From: Kitasatospora phosalacinea | GTDB taxonomy: Bacteria; Actinomycetota; Actinomycetes; Streptomycetales; Streptomycetaceae | Assembly: GCF_030268885.1 (NCBI RefSeq) | Contig: NZ_BSSA01000001.1 | Location: 310,001 to 374,000 of the forward strand | Reading direction: 5' to 3' | DNA: 64,000 nt | Part shown: one piece after another, positions 14,882 through 23,762 of the stretch | Numbering within the stretch: the first letter of the stretch is position 1 | Layout: the number at the start of each line of letters is the position of its first letter | The notes under the pieces: generated by a model | The model's database searches: none | What the model saw: only the letters and a program-made list of their open reading frames with translations | Told to the model about the DNA's origin: nothing | Made by a program: the position numbers and the translations under genes

Positions 14882-15781
14882 TCAGCTGTGGGTGCCCCGG
14901 CGGCGGCGCAGGGCCACCAGGATCCCGGCGCCGAGCGCCAGGGCCGCGGCACCGCCGACGGCGATCCGCTCCGTGTCGCCCGCGCCGGTCTCGGCGAGCT
15001 CGGCGTTCAGGGGGGCGGCCTGCGCGGTCGTCCGCGCAGCCGTCGGAGAAGCGGTCGGCGCAGTGCTCGACGCGCCCGCGGTGGCGGTGGCGGTCGCCGT
15101 GGCTGACGCGCTGGCCGTCGCCGAGGGCGAGGGCTGGGTCGACGGCGCGGCCGTCGTGGCGCTGTCCACCACGGTGAAGTCGTGGAACGCGTACCCGGTG
15201 AACTGCGTGCAGACCCCGGTGCCGTTCTGGTTGGACGCGGGCTTCTGATCGGCCGCGTCCCACGGGATGAACGTGTCGCTGTCGTCCTCCAGGAGCGCCG
15301 ACCCGCCGCTCTCCGTGGCCTGGTAGTTCCCGACGGGCGCCTCGGCGGTGGCCGCGATGCGGAGCGAGAGCGTCAGCGAGGCGCCGTCCGGGATCTGGTA
15401 CATGCCGGAGTCGATGATGGAGGACAGGTCACCGGTGCCGAAGTCGACCTTCTTCCACGCGCCGCCGGGAGCCTTGATCTCGACGGCGAAGGAGCCGGCC
15501 GGCAACGGGTTGTCCAGGTAGGCGACGTAGAGCGAGGTCCGGAAGTCCTTGACGTCGTGGGCCACCGAGTTCCGGAAGGTGACGGTCGACTCCACGGCCG
15601 GGCCGCCCTTGACCAGCTCGGCGGGGAATCCCGGCCAGGTGGTGGCGAGTTCGGGGTGGTTCTGGACGCCGCCGAAACACGGCGCCTTCAGGGTCTCGGT
15701 CGCCGACGCGGTGGCGGCGCCGAGGCCGACCGCGGCCGTGGCGAAAGCCGCCGACGCGGCCACCAGACGAATGGAGCGCAT
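14882..15781 (-). CDS. Cell-wall-anchored secreted protein with LAETG sortase motif
   Basis: The protein has 299 residues. A signal peptide (MRSIRLVAASAAFATAAVGLGAA) is followed by an approximately 190-residue domain of alternating beta-like segments with two cysteines (CFGG near the start, GVCTQF near the end). Then comes a Ser/Thr/Ala/Pro-rich linker of about 60 residues and a C-terminal sorting signal: LAETG, hydrophobic AVGGAAALALGAGILVAL, basic RRRRGTHS. LAxTG is the motif used by class E sortases of streptomycetes, so the protein should be covalently attached to the wall. I do not recognise the globular domain. Its promoter probably lies in 15785-15900, which also contains a strong inverted repeat. 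Confidence 0.82.
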   Translation of the reverse strand: MRSIRLVAASAAFATAAVGLGAATASATETLKAPCFGGVQNHPELATTWPGFPAELVKGGPAVESTVTFRNSVAHDVKDFRTSLYVAYLDNPLPAGSFAVEIKAPGGAWKKVDFGTGDLSSIIDSGMYQIPDGASLTLSLRIAATAEAPVGNYQATESGGSALLEDDSDTFIPWDAADQKPASNQNGTGVCTQFTGYAFHDFTVVDSATTAAPSTQPSPSATASASATATATATAGASSTAPTASPTAARTTAQAAPLNAELAETGAGDTERIAVGGAAALALGAGILVALRRRRGTHS

Positions 15782-15848
15782 GGGAACATTCCCCCCAGGA
15801 ACGTAGCGGAACGGGCGTCTCGCCCGTGGAAGTCACGGTGCGAACCGT

Positions 15849-15881
15849 GTCGTGCGCGTGAACGATACACACGCGCACGAC
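15849..15881. terminator. 12-bp perfect inverted repeat between two minus-strand genes
   Basis: GTCGTGCGCGTG and CACGCGCACGAC flank the 9-base loop AACGATACA. It begins 45 bases after the stop of the LppU-like gene and lies about 70 bases upstream of the start of the LAETG protein, so it could be a terminator for the first or an operator for the second. Confidence 0.55.
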
Positions 15882-15925
15882 GGCACGGTGCGGACGGGGC
15901 ACCGCGCGGTCCGGTCCGTCCGGGC

Positions 15926-16633
15926 TCAGTTGCCGCCGAGCCGGGCCAGGCAGAGGCTGTACGAGCTGCTGCCCCGCGTCACCACGTACGAGGCGACGCG
16001 GTCGGGGAACGCCGCGCAGGCGGTGTCGGAGGAGGACTCCACCCGGCCCAGCACCTTGTACTGGGCGTCGGGGCCGCCGCAGTCGACGACCGAGACGTCC
16101 GGCGAGAAGGCCGTCCCGCTGTTGTGGACGCAGTCGCCGGCCGTCGCGAAGTCCGGGTCCTGCTTGGCGCTGTAGACGATCGCGCCGACCGCCACCACCG
16201 GGATCAGCAGGCCGAGGATCTGCGGGCGCAGGTACAGCGGGCGGCCCACGGGCAGCGGCGTGCCGGGGGCGCCCGGGGCGGGCGGCGCGAGCTTGCGCAG
16301 CTTGAGCCAGGTCACCAGGTTCATCAGCATGGTGAACGGGTTGATCAGCGCGGAGGCCAGGCCCCACCAGCCCTGCCACAGGCTGTTGGCGGTCATCCGC
16401 CGGACGGTCGCCGTCCCGCAGTCCCGGCAGAACGGGCCGGGCAGGCGCAGGAACTTCATCATCACCAGGAAGCCCTGGTGGCCGCGGACCGTGACGTCCG
16501 CCGCGGGCACCGAGCCGCAGAAGCGGCAGTGCGGCTGGGTCGGGTCCGGCTGGTACGGGGCGCCCGCACCGTACGGGGACTCGCCCGCAGCGTAGGGGGA
16601 CTCGGTCTGCTGGGGCGGGACGGGTATGGACAC
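15926..16633 (-). CDS. LppU/SCO3897-like membrane protein with zinc-ribbon head
   Basis: The GTG at 16633 (GAGGAA upstream) gives 235 residues. The head is rich in Pro, Gln and Tyr (PPQQTESPY, GAPYQPDPTQP). Then CRFCG and CRDCG, about 35 residues apart, could bind one zinc. Two hydrophobic stretches follow: SLWQGWWGLASALINPFTMLMNLVTWL and LRPQILGLLIPVVAVGAIVY. The extracellular C-terminal part has paired cysteines (GDCVHN, VVDCGG, TACAAF, YSLCLARL), a pattern I associate with LppU-type proteins of actinobacteria. A longer reading from 16789 exists but has no ribosome site. Function unknown. Confidence 0.7.
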   Translation of the reverse strand: MSIPVPPQQTESPYAAGESPYGAGAPYQPDPTQPHCRFCGSVPAADVTVRGHQGFLVMMKFLRLPGPFCRDCGTATVRRMTANSLWQGWWGLASALINPFTMLMNLVTWLKLRKLAPPAPGAPGTPLPVGRPLYLRPQILGLLIPVVAVGAIVYSAKQDPDFATAGDCVHNSGTAFSPDVSVVDCGGPDAQYKVLGRVESSSDTACAAFPDRVASYVVTRGSSSYSLCLARLGGN

Positions 16634-16906
16634 GCTGTTCCTCAGGGAAGTGGTTCGACCGGTTCGACCGGGAAGCAGGCGGAGGTTATCGAGTCCGACC
16701 GACAGCGCGCAGCGGTTTTCCGCGGCGGCCCGCGCGGAAGTACCGGGCGGGGCACACCCCGTCGGTCCATTCGAGCACAGAACCCCCACGGCGCGGGGTG
16801 CTTTTCACATCTTCCGGTGACCATTCATCAACTCTGGGTAGCGTCCACGGTCCCTGGAACACAAGAGCTTGGGCGAGCGGCGGACGCCCCTCGCAGGAGG
16901 CACCCG

Positions 16907-17689
16907 ATGGGATCGATGGACCACTTCAGCTTCGGCTGGCTCACGCCGACGCTCTCCTACGCGATGGCCTGCGTCGGCGCGGCCCTCGGCCTGCGCTGCA
17001 CGCTGCGTGCGCTGTCCGCCACCGGCGCCTCCCGGCGGAACTGGCTGCTCACCGCGGCCGCCGCGATCGGCTCCGGGATCTGGACGATGCACTTCGTCGC
17101 CATGTTCGGCTTCACCGTCGACGGCACCGACCTGCGCTACGACGTGGCGCTGACCGTCCTCAGCCTGCTGGTCGCGATCGCCGTCGTCGGCCTCGGCGTG
17201 TTCGTGGTCGGCTACGGGCGGCACCGCGGCCGCAGCCTGCTGCTGGGCGGGCTGACCACCGGCGTCGGCGTCGCCGCGATGCACTACCTCGGGATGTCCG
17301 CCGTCCGCATCCACGGCGAACTGCGCTACCAGGTCGGCACCGTGGCGCTGTCCGTGCTGATCGCGGTCGGCGCCGCCACCGCCGCGCTCTGGGCCGCCGT
17401 CACCATCCGCAACGTGTACGCGGCCGCCGCGGCCTCGCTGGTCATGGGCATCGCCGTCAGCTGCATGCACTACACCGGCATGGCCGCCGTGCATGTCCAC
17501 ATGGAACCCGCCCGCACCGGCCTCGGCGGCGCCACCCCCATGCAGTTCGTCTTCCCGCTCGCCGTCGGGCTCGGCTCCTTCCTCTTCCTCACCTCCGCGT
17601 TCGTCGCGCTCTCCCCGACCGCGCAGGAACGCGCCGCCTACCGCGAGGCGGGCGAGCTCACCGTCGAGGACCTCGGCCGCGCCGCCTGA
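16907..17689 (+). CDS. MHYT-domain integral membrane sensor
   Basis: The ATG at 16907 follows CAGGAGG closely and gives 260 residues. Seven hydrophobic segments are visible. The diagnostic motifs occur three times at helix ends: MHFVAM, MHYLGM and MHYTGM, giving the Met/His ligands proposed to bind copper and sense a diatomic gas. No GGDEF, EAL or kinase domain follows, so this is a stand-alone MHYT module ending in a short cytoplasmic tail. It lies 129 bp upstream of cvnA in the same direction. It may belong to the conservon transcript and feed its signal to it, which is an inference from position only. Confidence 0.88.
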   Translation: MGSMDHFSFGWLTPTLSYAMACVGAALGLRCTLRALSATGASRRNWLLTAAAAIGSGIWTMHFVAMFGFTVDGTDLRYDVALTVLSLLVAIAVVGLGVFVVGYGRHRGRSLLLGGLTTGVGVAAMHYLGMSAVRIHGELRYQVGTVALSVLIAVGAATAALWAAVTIRNVYAAAAASLVMGIAVSCMHYTGMAAVHVHMEPARTGLGGATPMQFVFPLAVGLGSFLFLTSAFVALSPTAQERAAYREAGELTVEDLGRAA

Positions 17690-17818
17690 GCCCGACGCCG
17701 TACGCCGCCCACCCCCCGTACGCCGGTCGCCCCCCGCACGCCAGCCGTCCCCGTCCGGGCCCTCCCGCACACCCGCCGCCGCCCCGACGACCCCGTAGCC
17801 CGAAAGGCCGCCACACCC

Positions 17819-20317
17819 ATGCGCGCAAGCCGAGGCACCTCCCGCAGCGGACCGCCCGCCCCCAGCACCCCGCGCGGACCGGCCCGCAGCCGGCCCGGTG
17901 CGCCCCGGCGAGGGGCCCACGCCGGGCCGCCCGCCGACGAGACGCCGATCGCGCTGCCCGCGCCCGTCCGGGTCGGCCTGCGGCCCCGGACCGTCCGGGC
18001 CCGGATCGTGGCCGTGCTGATGGTGCCGGTGGTGTCGGTGATGGCGCTGTGGGCGTTCGCCACCGTCACCGCCGCCGGGGACGTCTGGGAGCTGCTGCAG
18101 GTCAAGCAGGTCGACGCCACCCTGCGCACCCCGCTCGACCGCACCGTCACCGCCCTGCAGGCCGAACGCGCCGCGGCCGGGCAGCTGCTGGCCGCTCCCG
18201 GTGCCGACCAGGAGGCCGCCCTGCGCGCCGCCGCCCAGGAGACCGACCGGGCCGCCGCCCCGCTCACCCTCGCCCCCGGCTACAACCGGGCCGACGCCGA
18301 AGGGCTCGGCCCCGAGGCGGCCGACCGCCTGGACGCCCTCGCCCGCGCGGTCGCCGCCCTCCCCGTCCTGCGCGGCCGACTCCTCGACCGCAGCATCCCC
18401 TGGAACGACGCCTACCTCGTCTACACCGCCGCCGTCGACGACGCCCTCGCCACCACCGGCTCGCTGAGCGCCCTGCAGGACCACCGGGTGGCCGCGGACG
18501 CCCGCGTGCTGCTGGAGTTCGCCCGCTCCCGCGAGCAACTCGCCCGCGAGGACGCCCTGGTGCGCGCCGCCCAGCGCAGCAGGCAGCTCACCGAGGCGCA
18601 GTACCGGCAGATCGTCCAGGCCGGGTACGCCCGCGCCCAGTTCGAGCAGACCGCCGTCCCCGACCTGCGCCCCGCCGACCGGGCCGCGCTGGCCGCCTTC
18701 ACCGGTGGCCCCCAGTACCAGGAACTGCGGCGCTACGAGGAGCAGTTGCTCAACGCCTCGAACCCGTCCGACGCCCTGCAGAGCGTCCCCGACACCCGCT
18801 GGGCCGCCGTCACCGACGCCGTCGCGCACGCCCTGGCCGACGTCGGACGGCAGGCCGGCGCGGCCGCCGCGGAACGCTCCGACCCGTACGCGCTGGGCCT
18901 GTTCAGCACCTCCGGCGCCACCGTGCTGCTCGGCCTGGTCGCCGTCCTCGCCTCGCTGCTGATCTCGGTCCAGATCGGCCGCGGCCTGGTCGCCGAACTG
19001 CACGCCCTGCGCAACTCCGCCCTCGAACTCGCCGGGCGCAAACTCCCGGCCACCATGCGGAGGTTGCGGGCCGGGGAGGAGGTCGACGTGGACGCCGAGG
19101 TGCCCCCGCGGGACCACGGCGGCGACGAGATCGGCCAGGTCCACCACGCCCTGGACAGCGTCCAGCGGGCCGCCGTCACCGCCGCCGTCGAACGCGCCGA
19201 GGTGCTCTCCGGGGTCTCCGGCGTCTTCGTCAACCTGGCCCGCCGCAGCCAGGTCCTGGTGCACCGCCAACTCACCCTGCTGGACGCGATGGAGCGCCGC
19301 ACCGAGGACCCGGCCGAACTCGACGACCTGTTCAAGCTCGACCACCTCACCACCCGGATGCGCCGCCACGCCGAGGGCCTGATCATCCTCTCCGGTGCCG
19401 CCCCCGGCCGCGCCTGGCGCAAGCCCGTCCCGCTCACCGACGTGGTCCGGGCCGCCGTCGCCGAGGTCGAGGAGTACGCCCGGGTCGACGTCCACCGCCT
19501 CCCGTACGCCGCCGTCACCGGCCCCGCCGTCGCCGACCTCACCCACCTGGTCGCCGAACTCGTCGAGAACGCCACCGGGTTCTCGCCCCCGCACACCAAG
19601 GTCCAGATCCGCGGCGAGCAGGTCGGCAACGGCTACGCCCTGGAGATCGAGGACCGCGGCCTCGGCATGGGCCCCGAGGCGCTCGCCGACGCCAACCGGC
19701 GGATCGACGCCAGCGAACAGGTCGACCTCTTCGACAGCGACCGCCTCGGCCTGTTCGTGGTCAGCCGCCTCGCCAAGCGCCACGGCGTCAAGGTCGCCCT
19801 GCGACCCTCCGCGTACGGCGGCACCACCGCGATCGTGCTGCTGCCCACCGACCTGCTCGACCAGCGCGAGAGCGAACCCCGGCCGGACGAAAGGGAGTTG
19901 GTCACCGTGCCGGAACTCCCGCCGTTGGCACGGCCGTCGACGCCCTTCCCGGGGCAGGCCCCGGCTCCCGCCGGGCCGTTCCCGGCCCCGCGCCCGGCCG
20001 CCCCGACGGCCCCCGCGGCTCCGGTGGCGCCCGCGCCGCCGGTGCAGGCGCTGCCCTCGCTGGCCGTGCCCGCCGAGCAGGAGGACGAACTCCCGCGCCG
20101 GGTGCGGCAGGCCAGCCTCGCCCCGCAACTGCGCGAGGCCCCCGAACCGCCCCGCCCCGGCCGGCGCCCCGCCGGTCCGGCCGACCGCGACCCCGAGCAG
20201 GCCCGCTCCGCGATGACCGCCTTCCAGCGCGGCTGGCAGCGCGGCCGCGGCAGCGGCGACCCCTACGAGCACCGCACCGACCACCACCCCCACGACAGAG
20301 GAGACCGCGCCCGATGA
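17819..20317 (+). CDS. cvnA: Conservon sensor histidine kinase-like protein CvnA
   Basis: The protein has 832 residues. A first membrane helix (VAVLMVPVVSVMALWAFAT, about 63-82) leads into a 270-residue extracytoplasmic helical region of the nitrate/nitrite-sensing (NIT) type. A second helix (ATVLLGLVAVLASLLISVQI, about 365-385) leads into a HAMP-like linker. The ATPase region has the N-box ELVENATGFSPPHTK (about residue 580), DRGLGMG and GLFVVSRLAKRHG. No clear phospho-acceptor His block is seen, typical of conservon A proteins. A Pro/Ala-rich tail of about 150 residues follows. The stop overlaps the cvnB start (ATGA). It would be the membrane receptor of a CvnA-B-C-D complex resembling a eukaryotic GPCR and G-protein set. 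Confidence 0.93.
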   Translation: MRASRGTSRSGPPAPSTPRGPARSRPGAPRRGAHAGPPADETPIALPAPVRVGLRPRTVRARIVAVLMVPVVSVMALWAFATVTAAGDVWELLQVKQVDATLRTPLDRTVTALQAERAAAGQLLAAPGADQEAALRAAAQETDRAAAPLTLAPGYNRADAEGLGPEAADRLDALARAVAALPVLRGRLLDRSIPWNDAYLVYTAAVDDALATTGSLSALQDHRVAADARVLLEFARSREQLAREDALVRAAQRSRQLTEAQYRQIVQAGYARAQFEQTAVPDLRPADRAALAAFTGGPQYQELRRYEEQLLNASNPSDALQSVPDTRWAAVTDAVAHALADVGRQAGAAAAERSDPYALGLFSTSGATVLLGLVAVLASLLISVQIGRGLVAELHALRNSALELAGRKLPATMRRLRAGEEVDVDAEVPPRDHGGDEIGQVHHALDSVQRAAVTAAVERAEVLSGVSGVFVNLARRSQVLVHRQLTLLDAMERRTEDPAELDDLFKLDHLTTRMRRHAEGLIILSGAAPGRAWRKPVPLTDVVRAAVAEVEEYARVDVHRLPYAAVTGPAVADLTHLVAELVENATGFSPPHTKVQIRGEQVGNGYALEIEDRGLGMGPEALADANRRIDASEQVDLFDSDRLGLFVVSRLAKRHGVKVALRPSAYGGTTAIVLLPTDLLDQRESEPRPDERELVTVPELPPLARPSTPFPGQAPAPAGPFPAPRPAAPTAPAAPVAPAPPVQALPSLAVPAEQEDELPRRVRQASLAPQLREAPEPPRPGRRPAGPADRDPEQARSAMTAFQRGWQRGRGSGDPYEHRTDHHPHDRGDRAR

Positions 20318-20715
20318 TCGGCACCACTCGCCAGAGCGGCGAACTCAACTGGCTCCTCGACGAGTTGGTCACCCGCACCGCCCGGGTCAGGTTCACCGTC
20401 ATGCTCTCCGCCGACGGTCTCCCGATGGGCAACTCCACCGGCCTCGGCCGCGAGGACGCCGAGCACCTGGCCGCCGTCGCCTCCGGCTTCCACAGCCTCG
20501 CCAAGGGCGCCGGGCGGCACTTCGACGGCGGCGAAGTGCGGCAGACCATGGTCGAGTTGGAGCGCGGGTACCTGTTCGTCGCGGCCGCCGGACAGGGCTC
20601 CTGCCTGGCCGTCTTCGCCGAACCCGACGCCGACCTCGGTCTGGTCGCCTACGAGATGGCCCGCCTGGTCCGCCGGGTCGGCGAACACCTGCACGCCGCC
20701 CCGCGCGGCTACTAG
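20314..20715 (+). CDS. cvnB: Roadblock/LC7 protein CvnB
   Basis: The protein has 133 residues and is translationally coupled to cvnA. Its sequence (LNWLLDELVTRTARVRFTVMLSADGLPMGNSTGL, then YLFVAAAGQGSCLAVFAEPDADLGLVAYEMARLV) is the Roadblock/LC7 fold found in conservon B proteins and in MglB-type GTPase partners. It is expected to regulate the nucleotide state of CvnD. Length is typical. Confidence 0.93.
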   Translation: MIGTTRQSGELNWLLDELVTRTARVRFTVMLSADGLPMGNSTGLGREDAEHLAAVASGFHSLAKGAGRHFDGGEVRQTMVELERGYLFVAAAGQGSCLAVFAEPDADLGLVAYEMARLVRRVGEHLHAAPRGY

Positions 20716-20754
20716 CCCAGCCCGAAACCCCAGGAGAAGAAGGGGAGTCCGCCG

Positions 20755-21180
20755 ATGGCCTACCCGCCCCGGGAGTACCTGCCCGGCACCCCGTTCGGCT
20801 ACCCGCCGCCGCCCGACCGCCCCGTCCAGTGGTACGACGAGGACGCCGGGCCGATGGTCCGCCCCTACGCCCTCACCAAGGGCCGCACCCGCCCCGGCCA
20901 GCCCTTCGACCTGATCGCGCTGGTCGTCACCGACGTCCCCGACCCGACCGTGCTGCCGGTCGGCCCCGAGCAGATCGCCATCCTGGAGATCTGCCGGGGC
21001 AACGCCCTGTCCGTCGCCGAGATCGCCGCCGACCTCGACCTGCCGCTCGGCGTGGTCCGGGTCCTGCTCGGCGACCTGCTCGACGGCGAGCACATCCGGG
21101 TCAGCCGCCCCGTCCCACCCGCCCTCCTCCCGCACGAACACATCCTCCAGGAGGTCATCCATGGGCTTCGCGCCCTCTGA
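20755..21180 (+). CDS. cvnC: DUF742 winged-helix protein CvnC
   Basis: The protein has 141 residues, with ATG preceded by AGGGGAG. The first 50 residues are rich in Pro and Tyr and include VRPYALTKGRT. The rest is a winged-helix-like DUF742 domain (EQIAILEICRGNALSVAEIAADLDLPLGVVRVLLGDLLDGEHIRV). This is the third component of all conservons. Its last 20 bases overlap cvnD, with the cvnD ribosome site AGGAGG inside the cvnC coding region. Confidence 0.93.
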   Translation: MAYPPREYLPGTPFGYPPPPDRPVQWYDEDAGPMVRPYALTKGRTRPGQPFDLIALVVTDVPDPTVLPVGPEQIAILEICRGNALSVAEIAADLDLPLGVVRVLLGDLLDGEHIRVSRPVPPALLPHEHILQEVIHGLRAL

Positions 21181-21754
21181 CAGCACCGACCTCGCCCTGA
21201 AGATCCTGGTCGCCGGGGGCTTCGGAGTCGGCAAGACCACCCTGGTCGGGGCCGTCAGCGAGATCAAACCCCTGCGCACCGAGGAGCAACTGACCGCCGC
21301 CGGGGCCCACGTCGACGACCTCGGCGGCGTCGAGCGCAAGACCACCACCACCGTCGCCATGGACTTCGGCCGGATCACCATCCGCGAGGGCCTGTCCGTC
21401 TACCTGTTCGGCACCCCCGGCCAGGACCGCTTCTGGTTCCTCTGGGACGAACTCGCCCAGGGCGCCCTCGGTGCCGTCGTCCTCGCCGACACCCGCCGCC
21501 TCACCGACTGCTTCCCCGCCGTCGACTTCTTCGAGCACCGCGGCATCCCGTTCGTGGTCGCCGTCAACCGCTTCGAGGGCAGCCGGTCCTTCCGACCGGC
21601 GGACGTGTCCAAGGCGCTGGACCTCGACGGGGCGACCCCCGTGGTGCTCTGCGACGCCCGCGAACGCGCCTCCGGCAAGGACGTCCTGATCAGCCTGGTC
21701 GAGCACGCCGGGAAGGTGCACGCGGCCCGGGTGCTGGCCCAGGCCCGCAGCTGA
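21161..21754 (+). CDS. cvnD: Conservon small GTPase CvnD
   Basis: The protein has 197 residues. G1 is GGFGVGKTT, the G3 region is GTPGQDRFWFLWDE, and the switch I area contains ERKTTTTVAMDFGRI. The G4 box reads NRFE instead of NKxD, a deviation often seen in this GTPase family. G5 may be CDARE. There is no C-terminal lipidation motif. It should cycle between GTP and GDP under CvnB and CvnA and recruit effectors at the membrane. It ends the conservon; a strong hairpin follows 10 bases later. Confidence 0.93.
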   Translation: MGFAPSDSTDLALKILVAGGFGVGKTTLVGAVSEIKPLRTEEQLTAAGAHVDDLGGVERKTTTTVAMDFGRITIREGLSVYLFGTPGQDRFWFLWDELAQGALGAVVLADTRRLTDCFPAVDFFEHRGIPFVVAVNRFEGSRSFRPADVSKALDLDGATPVVLCDARERASGKDVLISLVEHAGKVHAARVLAQARS

Positions 21755-21764
21755 GCCCGCGGTT

Positions 21765-21800
21765 CCCCGTCCCGGTCGCCGCGCGGACACCGGGACGGGG
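21765..21800. terminator. Bidirectional terminator after cvnD
   Basis: CCCCGTCCCGGT (21765-21776) pairs perfectly with ACCGGGACGGGG (21789-21800) around a 12-base loop. It lies 10 bases after the cvnD stop and 12 bases before the stop of the convergent CU044_5270-like gene. Confidence 0.85.
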
Positions 21801-21812
21801 CGGGGCGGCCGG

Positions 21813-22919
21813 TCAGTGCTCCTGGCCGACCCGGTCGACGACGCGCTCCTCCAGCGCCGCCGTGGTGTAGACCGCGTTCCGGTCCGCCGCGAGCTGCGCC
21901 GCGGTGGGCTCGCCCACCGGCGGGGTGCCGTCCGGGCCCACCGGCGGGAGGTACGCGAGCAGCACCTCGCGCACCCCCAGGTAGGCGCCCGTCCGCGCGT
22001 CGAAGATCAGGGCCACCCGTTGGGTGCCGTTCGTCCCGACCACGGCCACGCCCCCGCGGCCCTCCGCGTCCACCTGGTCGGTCACCACCGAGGTGCCCGG
22101 GAGCATCGCCGCCGCCCGCATCAGGGCCCCGGCCACCGCCGGGGGAGCGGAGACGTTCTGGAAGACCGTCTGGACGTCCGCGAAGGCCAGCTGGTTGCGC
22201 TGGGTCTCCGTCATCGCCGAGGGCGGGGACACCTGCCGGGAGCGGTCGGCCGTCAGCAGCAGCTGCTTCAGCGCGACCGGGTCGGTGGGCAGCGAGGAGA
22301 GGTACCGGTAGGTGATCCGCTCCGGGAAGCCCGGCTCCACGCGGACGCCGTCCTGCACGAACAGCCGCTCGGGGGTCGACTCGATCGCGTTCGGGTCCCG
22401 CCCGGGGCGGGTCATCTGCGGATCGATCACCCCGCCCTCGGCCCTCCCGTCGACGGACCACCAGATCCTCCGCTCGTGCCGCGGCCACTGGCCGCCGTCC
22501 TGGACCTCCCTGGTGTAGGTGAACTGCCCGTCCCGCGCCCCCGGATCGGGCCGGGCGGCCACGGCCGCGGCCGCCCGGTCGAGCAGCCCGGCGGCATCGG
22601 TCGGCTCCGGCCCGGGCACGGCCGGGGCGGACGCCGACGGCGAGGGCGGTGCGGTGGCGGCGGACGGCGAGGCGCTGCCGCCCCCGGCCGGACCGGCGGG
22701 CGCGGGCTGCGCGCCGGGGTGCCCGGGCAGCAGCAGCGCGGTGGCGGCCACCGCGGTGACCGCCAGCGGCGACGCCACCAGCCACACCAGCTTCCGCCGC
22801 GGGGCCCGCCCCGCGCGCCCGGTGGGCTCGGCGTGCTCGGCTCGGCCGATCTCGTTCATCAGGTGCTCCTTCAGCAACCGGTGGCGGTCGGCGGCGAGCA
22901 TCTCGGGCCTGTCGTTCAT
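21813..22919 (-). CDS. CU044_5270-like membrane protein paired with ECF sigma factor
   Basis: The protein has 368 residues. A cytoplasmic head of about 43 residues (MNDRPEMLAADRHRLLKEHLMNEI) is followed by one membrane helix (LVWLVASPLAVTAVAATALLLPG). Then comes a Pro/Ser/Ala linker and a 250-residue exported domain with FTYTREVQDGGQWPRHERRIWW, RTGAYLGVREVLL and VYTTAALEERVVDRVG. This is the pattern of the CU044_5270 family, commonly encoded directly after ECF sigma genes in actinobacteria. Its start overlaps the sigma factor stop (ATGA). The short cytoplasmic head may act as an anti-sigma segment, which is inference only. Confidence 0.78.
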   Translation of the reverse strand: MNDRPEMLAADRHRLLKEHLMNEIGRAEHAEPTGRAGRAPRRKLVWLVASPLAVTAVAATALLLPGHPGAQPAPAGPAGGGSASPSAATAPPSPSASAPAVPGPEPTDAAGLLDRAAAAVAARPDPGARDGQFTYTREVQDGGQWPRHERRIWWSVDGRAEGGVIDPQMTRPGRDPNAIESTPERLFVQDGVRVEPGFPERITYRYLSSLPTDPVALKQLLLTADRSRQVSPPSAMTETQRNQLAFADVQTVFQNVSAPPAVAGALMRAAAMLPGTSVVTDQVDAEGRGGVAVVGTNGTQRVALIFDARTGAYLGVREVLLAYLPPVGPDGTPPVGEPTAAQLAADRNAVYTTAALEERVVDRVGQEH

Positions 22920-23545
22920 CGGACGTCCCCCTGCAGCGACCGGGCCGCGACGGCGCGGCCCTCCCCTACCTGTCCGGAGCCGCCCGCCGGTTCCGGGCCC
23001 CCCGCCAGTTCCTCCTCGGCGAGCGCCCGCAGCCGCCCCCGGGCCCGGGAGAGCCGGGAGCGCACCGTGCCGACCGGCACGCCCAGCGCCTCCGCCGCCG
23101 AGGCGTAGTCCAGCCCGACCCACACGCACAGCCGGAACACCTCCCGCTCGCCGCGCCGCAGCCGCCCCAGCGCCCGCCGGACGGCGGCCAGCCGGGCGCC
23201 GTCGTCGAGCCGGGTGACCAGTTCCTCGGTGAAGTCGGGCACCGCCTCCCGCTCGGGCAGCCGGGCCAGCGCCGCCCGGTGCCGACGCCCCGCCCGGGCG
23301 GTGTTGCGCAGCACGTTGGTGGCGATGCCGAACAGCCAGGGCCGCACCGACCCGCCCTCCTCGTGCAGCGTGCCGCGCAGCCGCCACGCCTCCAGGAAGG
23401 TCAGCGAGACGACGTCCTCGGCCGCCGCCCAGTCGCCGAGCGTCCGCAGCGCGTACCCGTACACGGCGTCGGCGTGCTCGTCGAAGAGCTCCCCGCACGC
23501 CCCTTGGTCCCCGGCGCGCAACCGCGCCCGCATCGAGAGTTCCAC
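22916..23545 (-). CDS. ECF RNA polymerase sigma factor
   Basis: Starting at the GTG (MELSMRARLRAG) next to an AGGAGGGG sequence gives 209 residues. A longer reading from 23647 lacks a ribosome site. Region 2 is ELFDEHADAVYGYALRTLGDWAAAEDVVSLTFLEAWR and region 4 is ALGRLRRGEREVFRLCVWVGLDYASAAEALGVPVGTVRSRLSRARGRL. Both are typical of ECF factors that lack a separate C-terminal domain. It is coupled by ATGA to a membrane protein gene, so it is probably controlled by an envelope signal. Target promoters are unknown. Confidence 0.88.
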   Translation of the reverse strand: MELSMRARLRAGDQGACGELFDEHADAVYGYALRTLGDWAAAEDVVSLTFLEAWRLRGTLHEEGGSVRPWLFGIATNVLRNTARAGRRHRAALARLPEREAVPDFTEELVTRLDDGARLAAVRRALGRLRRGEREVFRLCVWVGLDYASAAEALGVPVGTVRSRLSRARGRLRALAEEELAGGPEPAGGSGQVGEGRAVAARSLQGDVR

Positions 23546-23762
23546 CTCCCCTCCTGTCCGCAGCCGCCCCGGAGTTCCCGCTCCGGCGGGGAAATCCGGG
23601 TGCCCGGCCCGCGCGACAGCCCCTACCATGGCGGACGTGTTCCCCACCCGTGACTAGGACCCCGCACCGCGACCGCCCGCCGCACCCGGCGCCGCGGTCG
23701 CTCCGGCGTCCCCGTCCACCGGCGCACCGCGTGCGCCGTCCCGTTGAGGAACCCCTTTCGCC

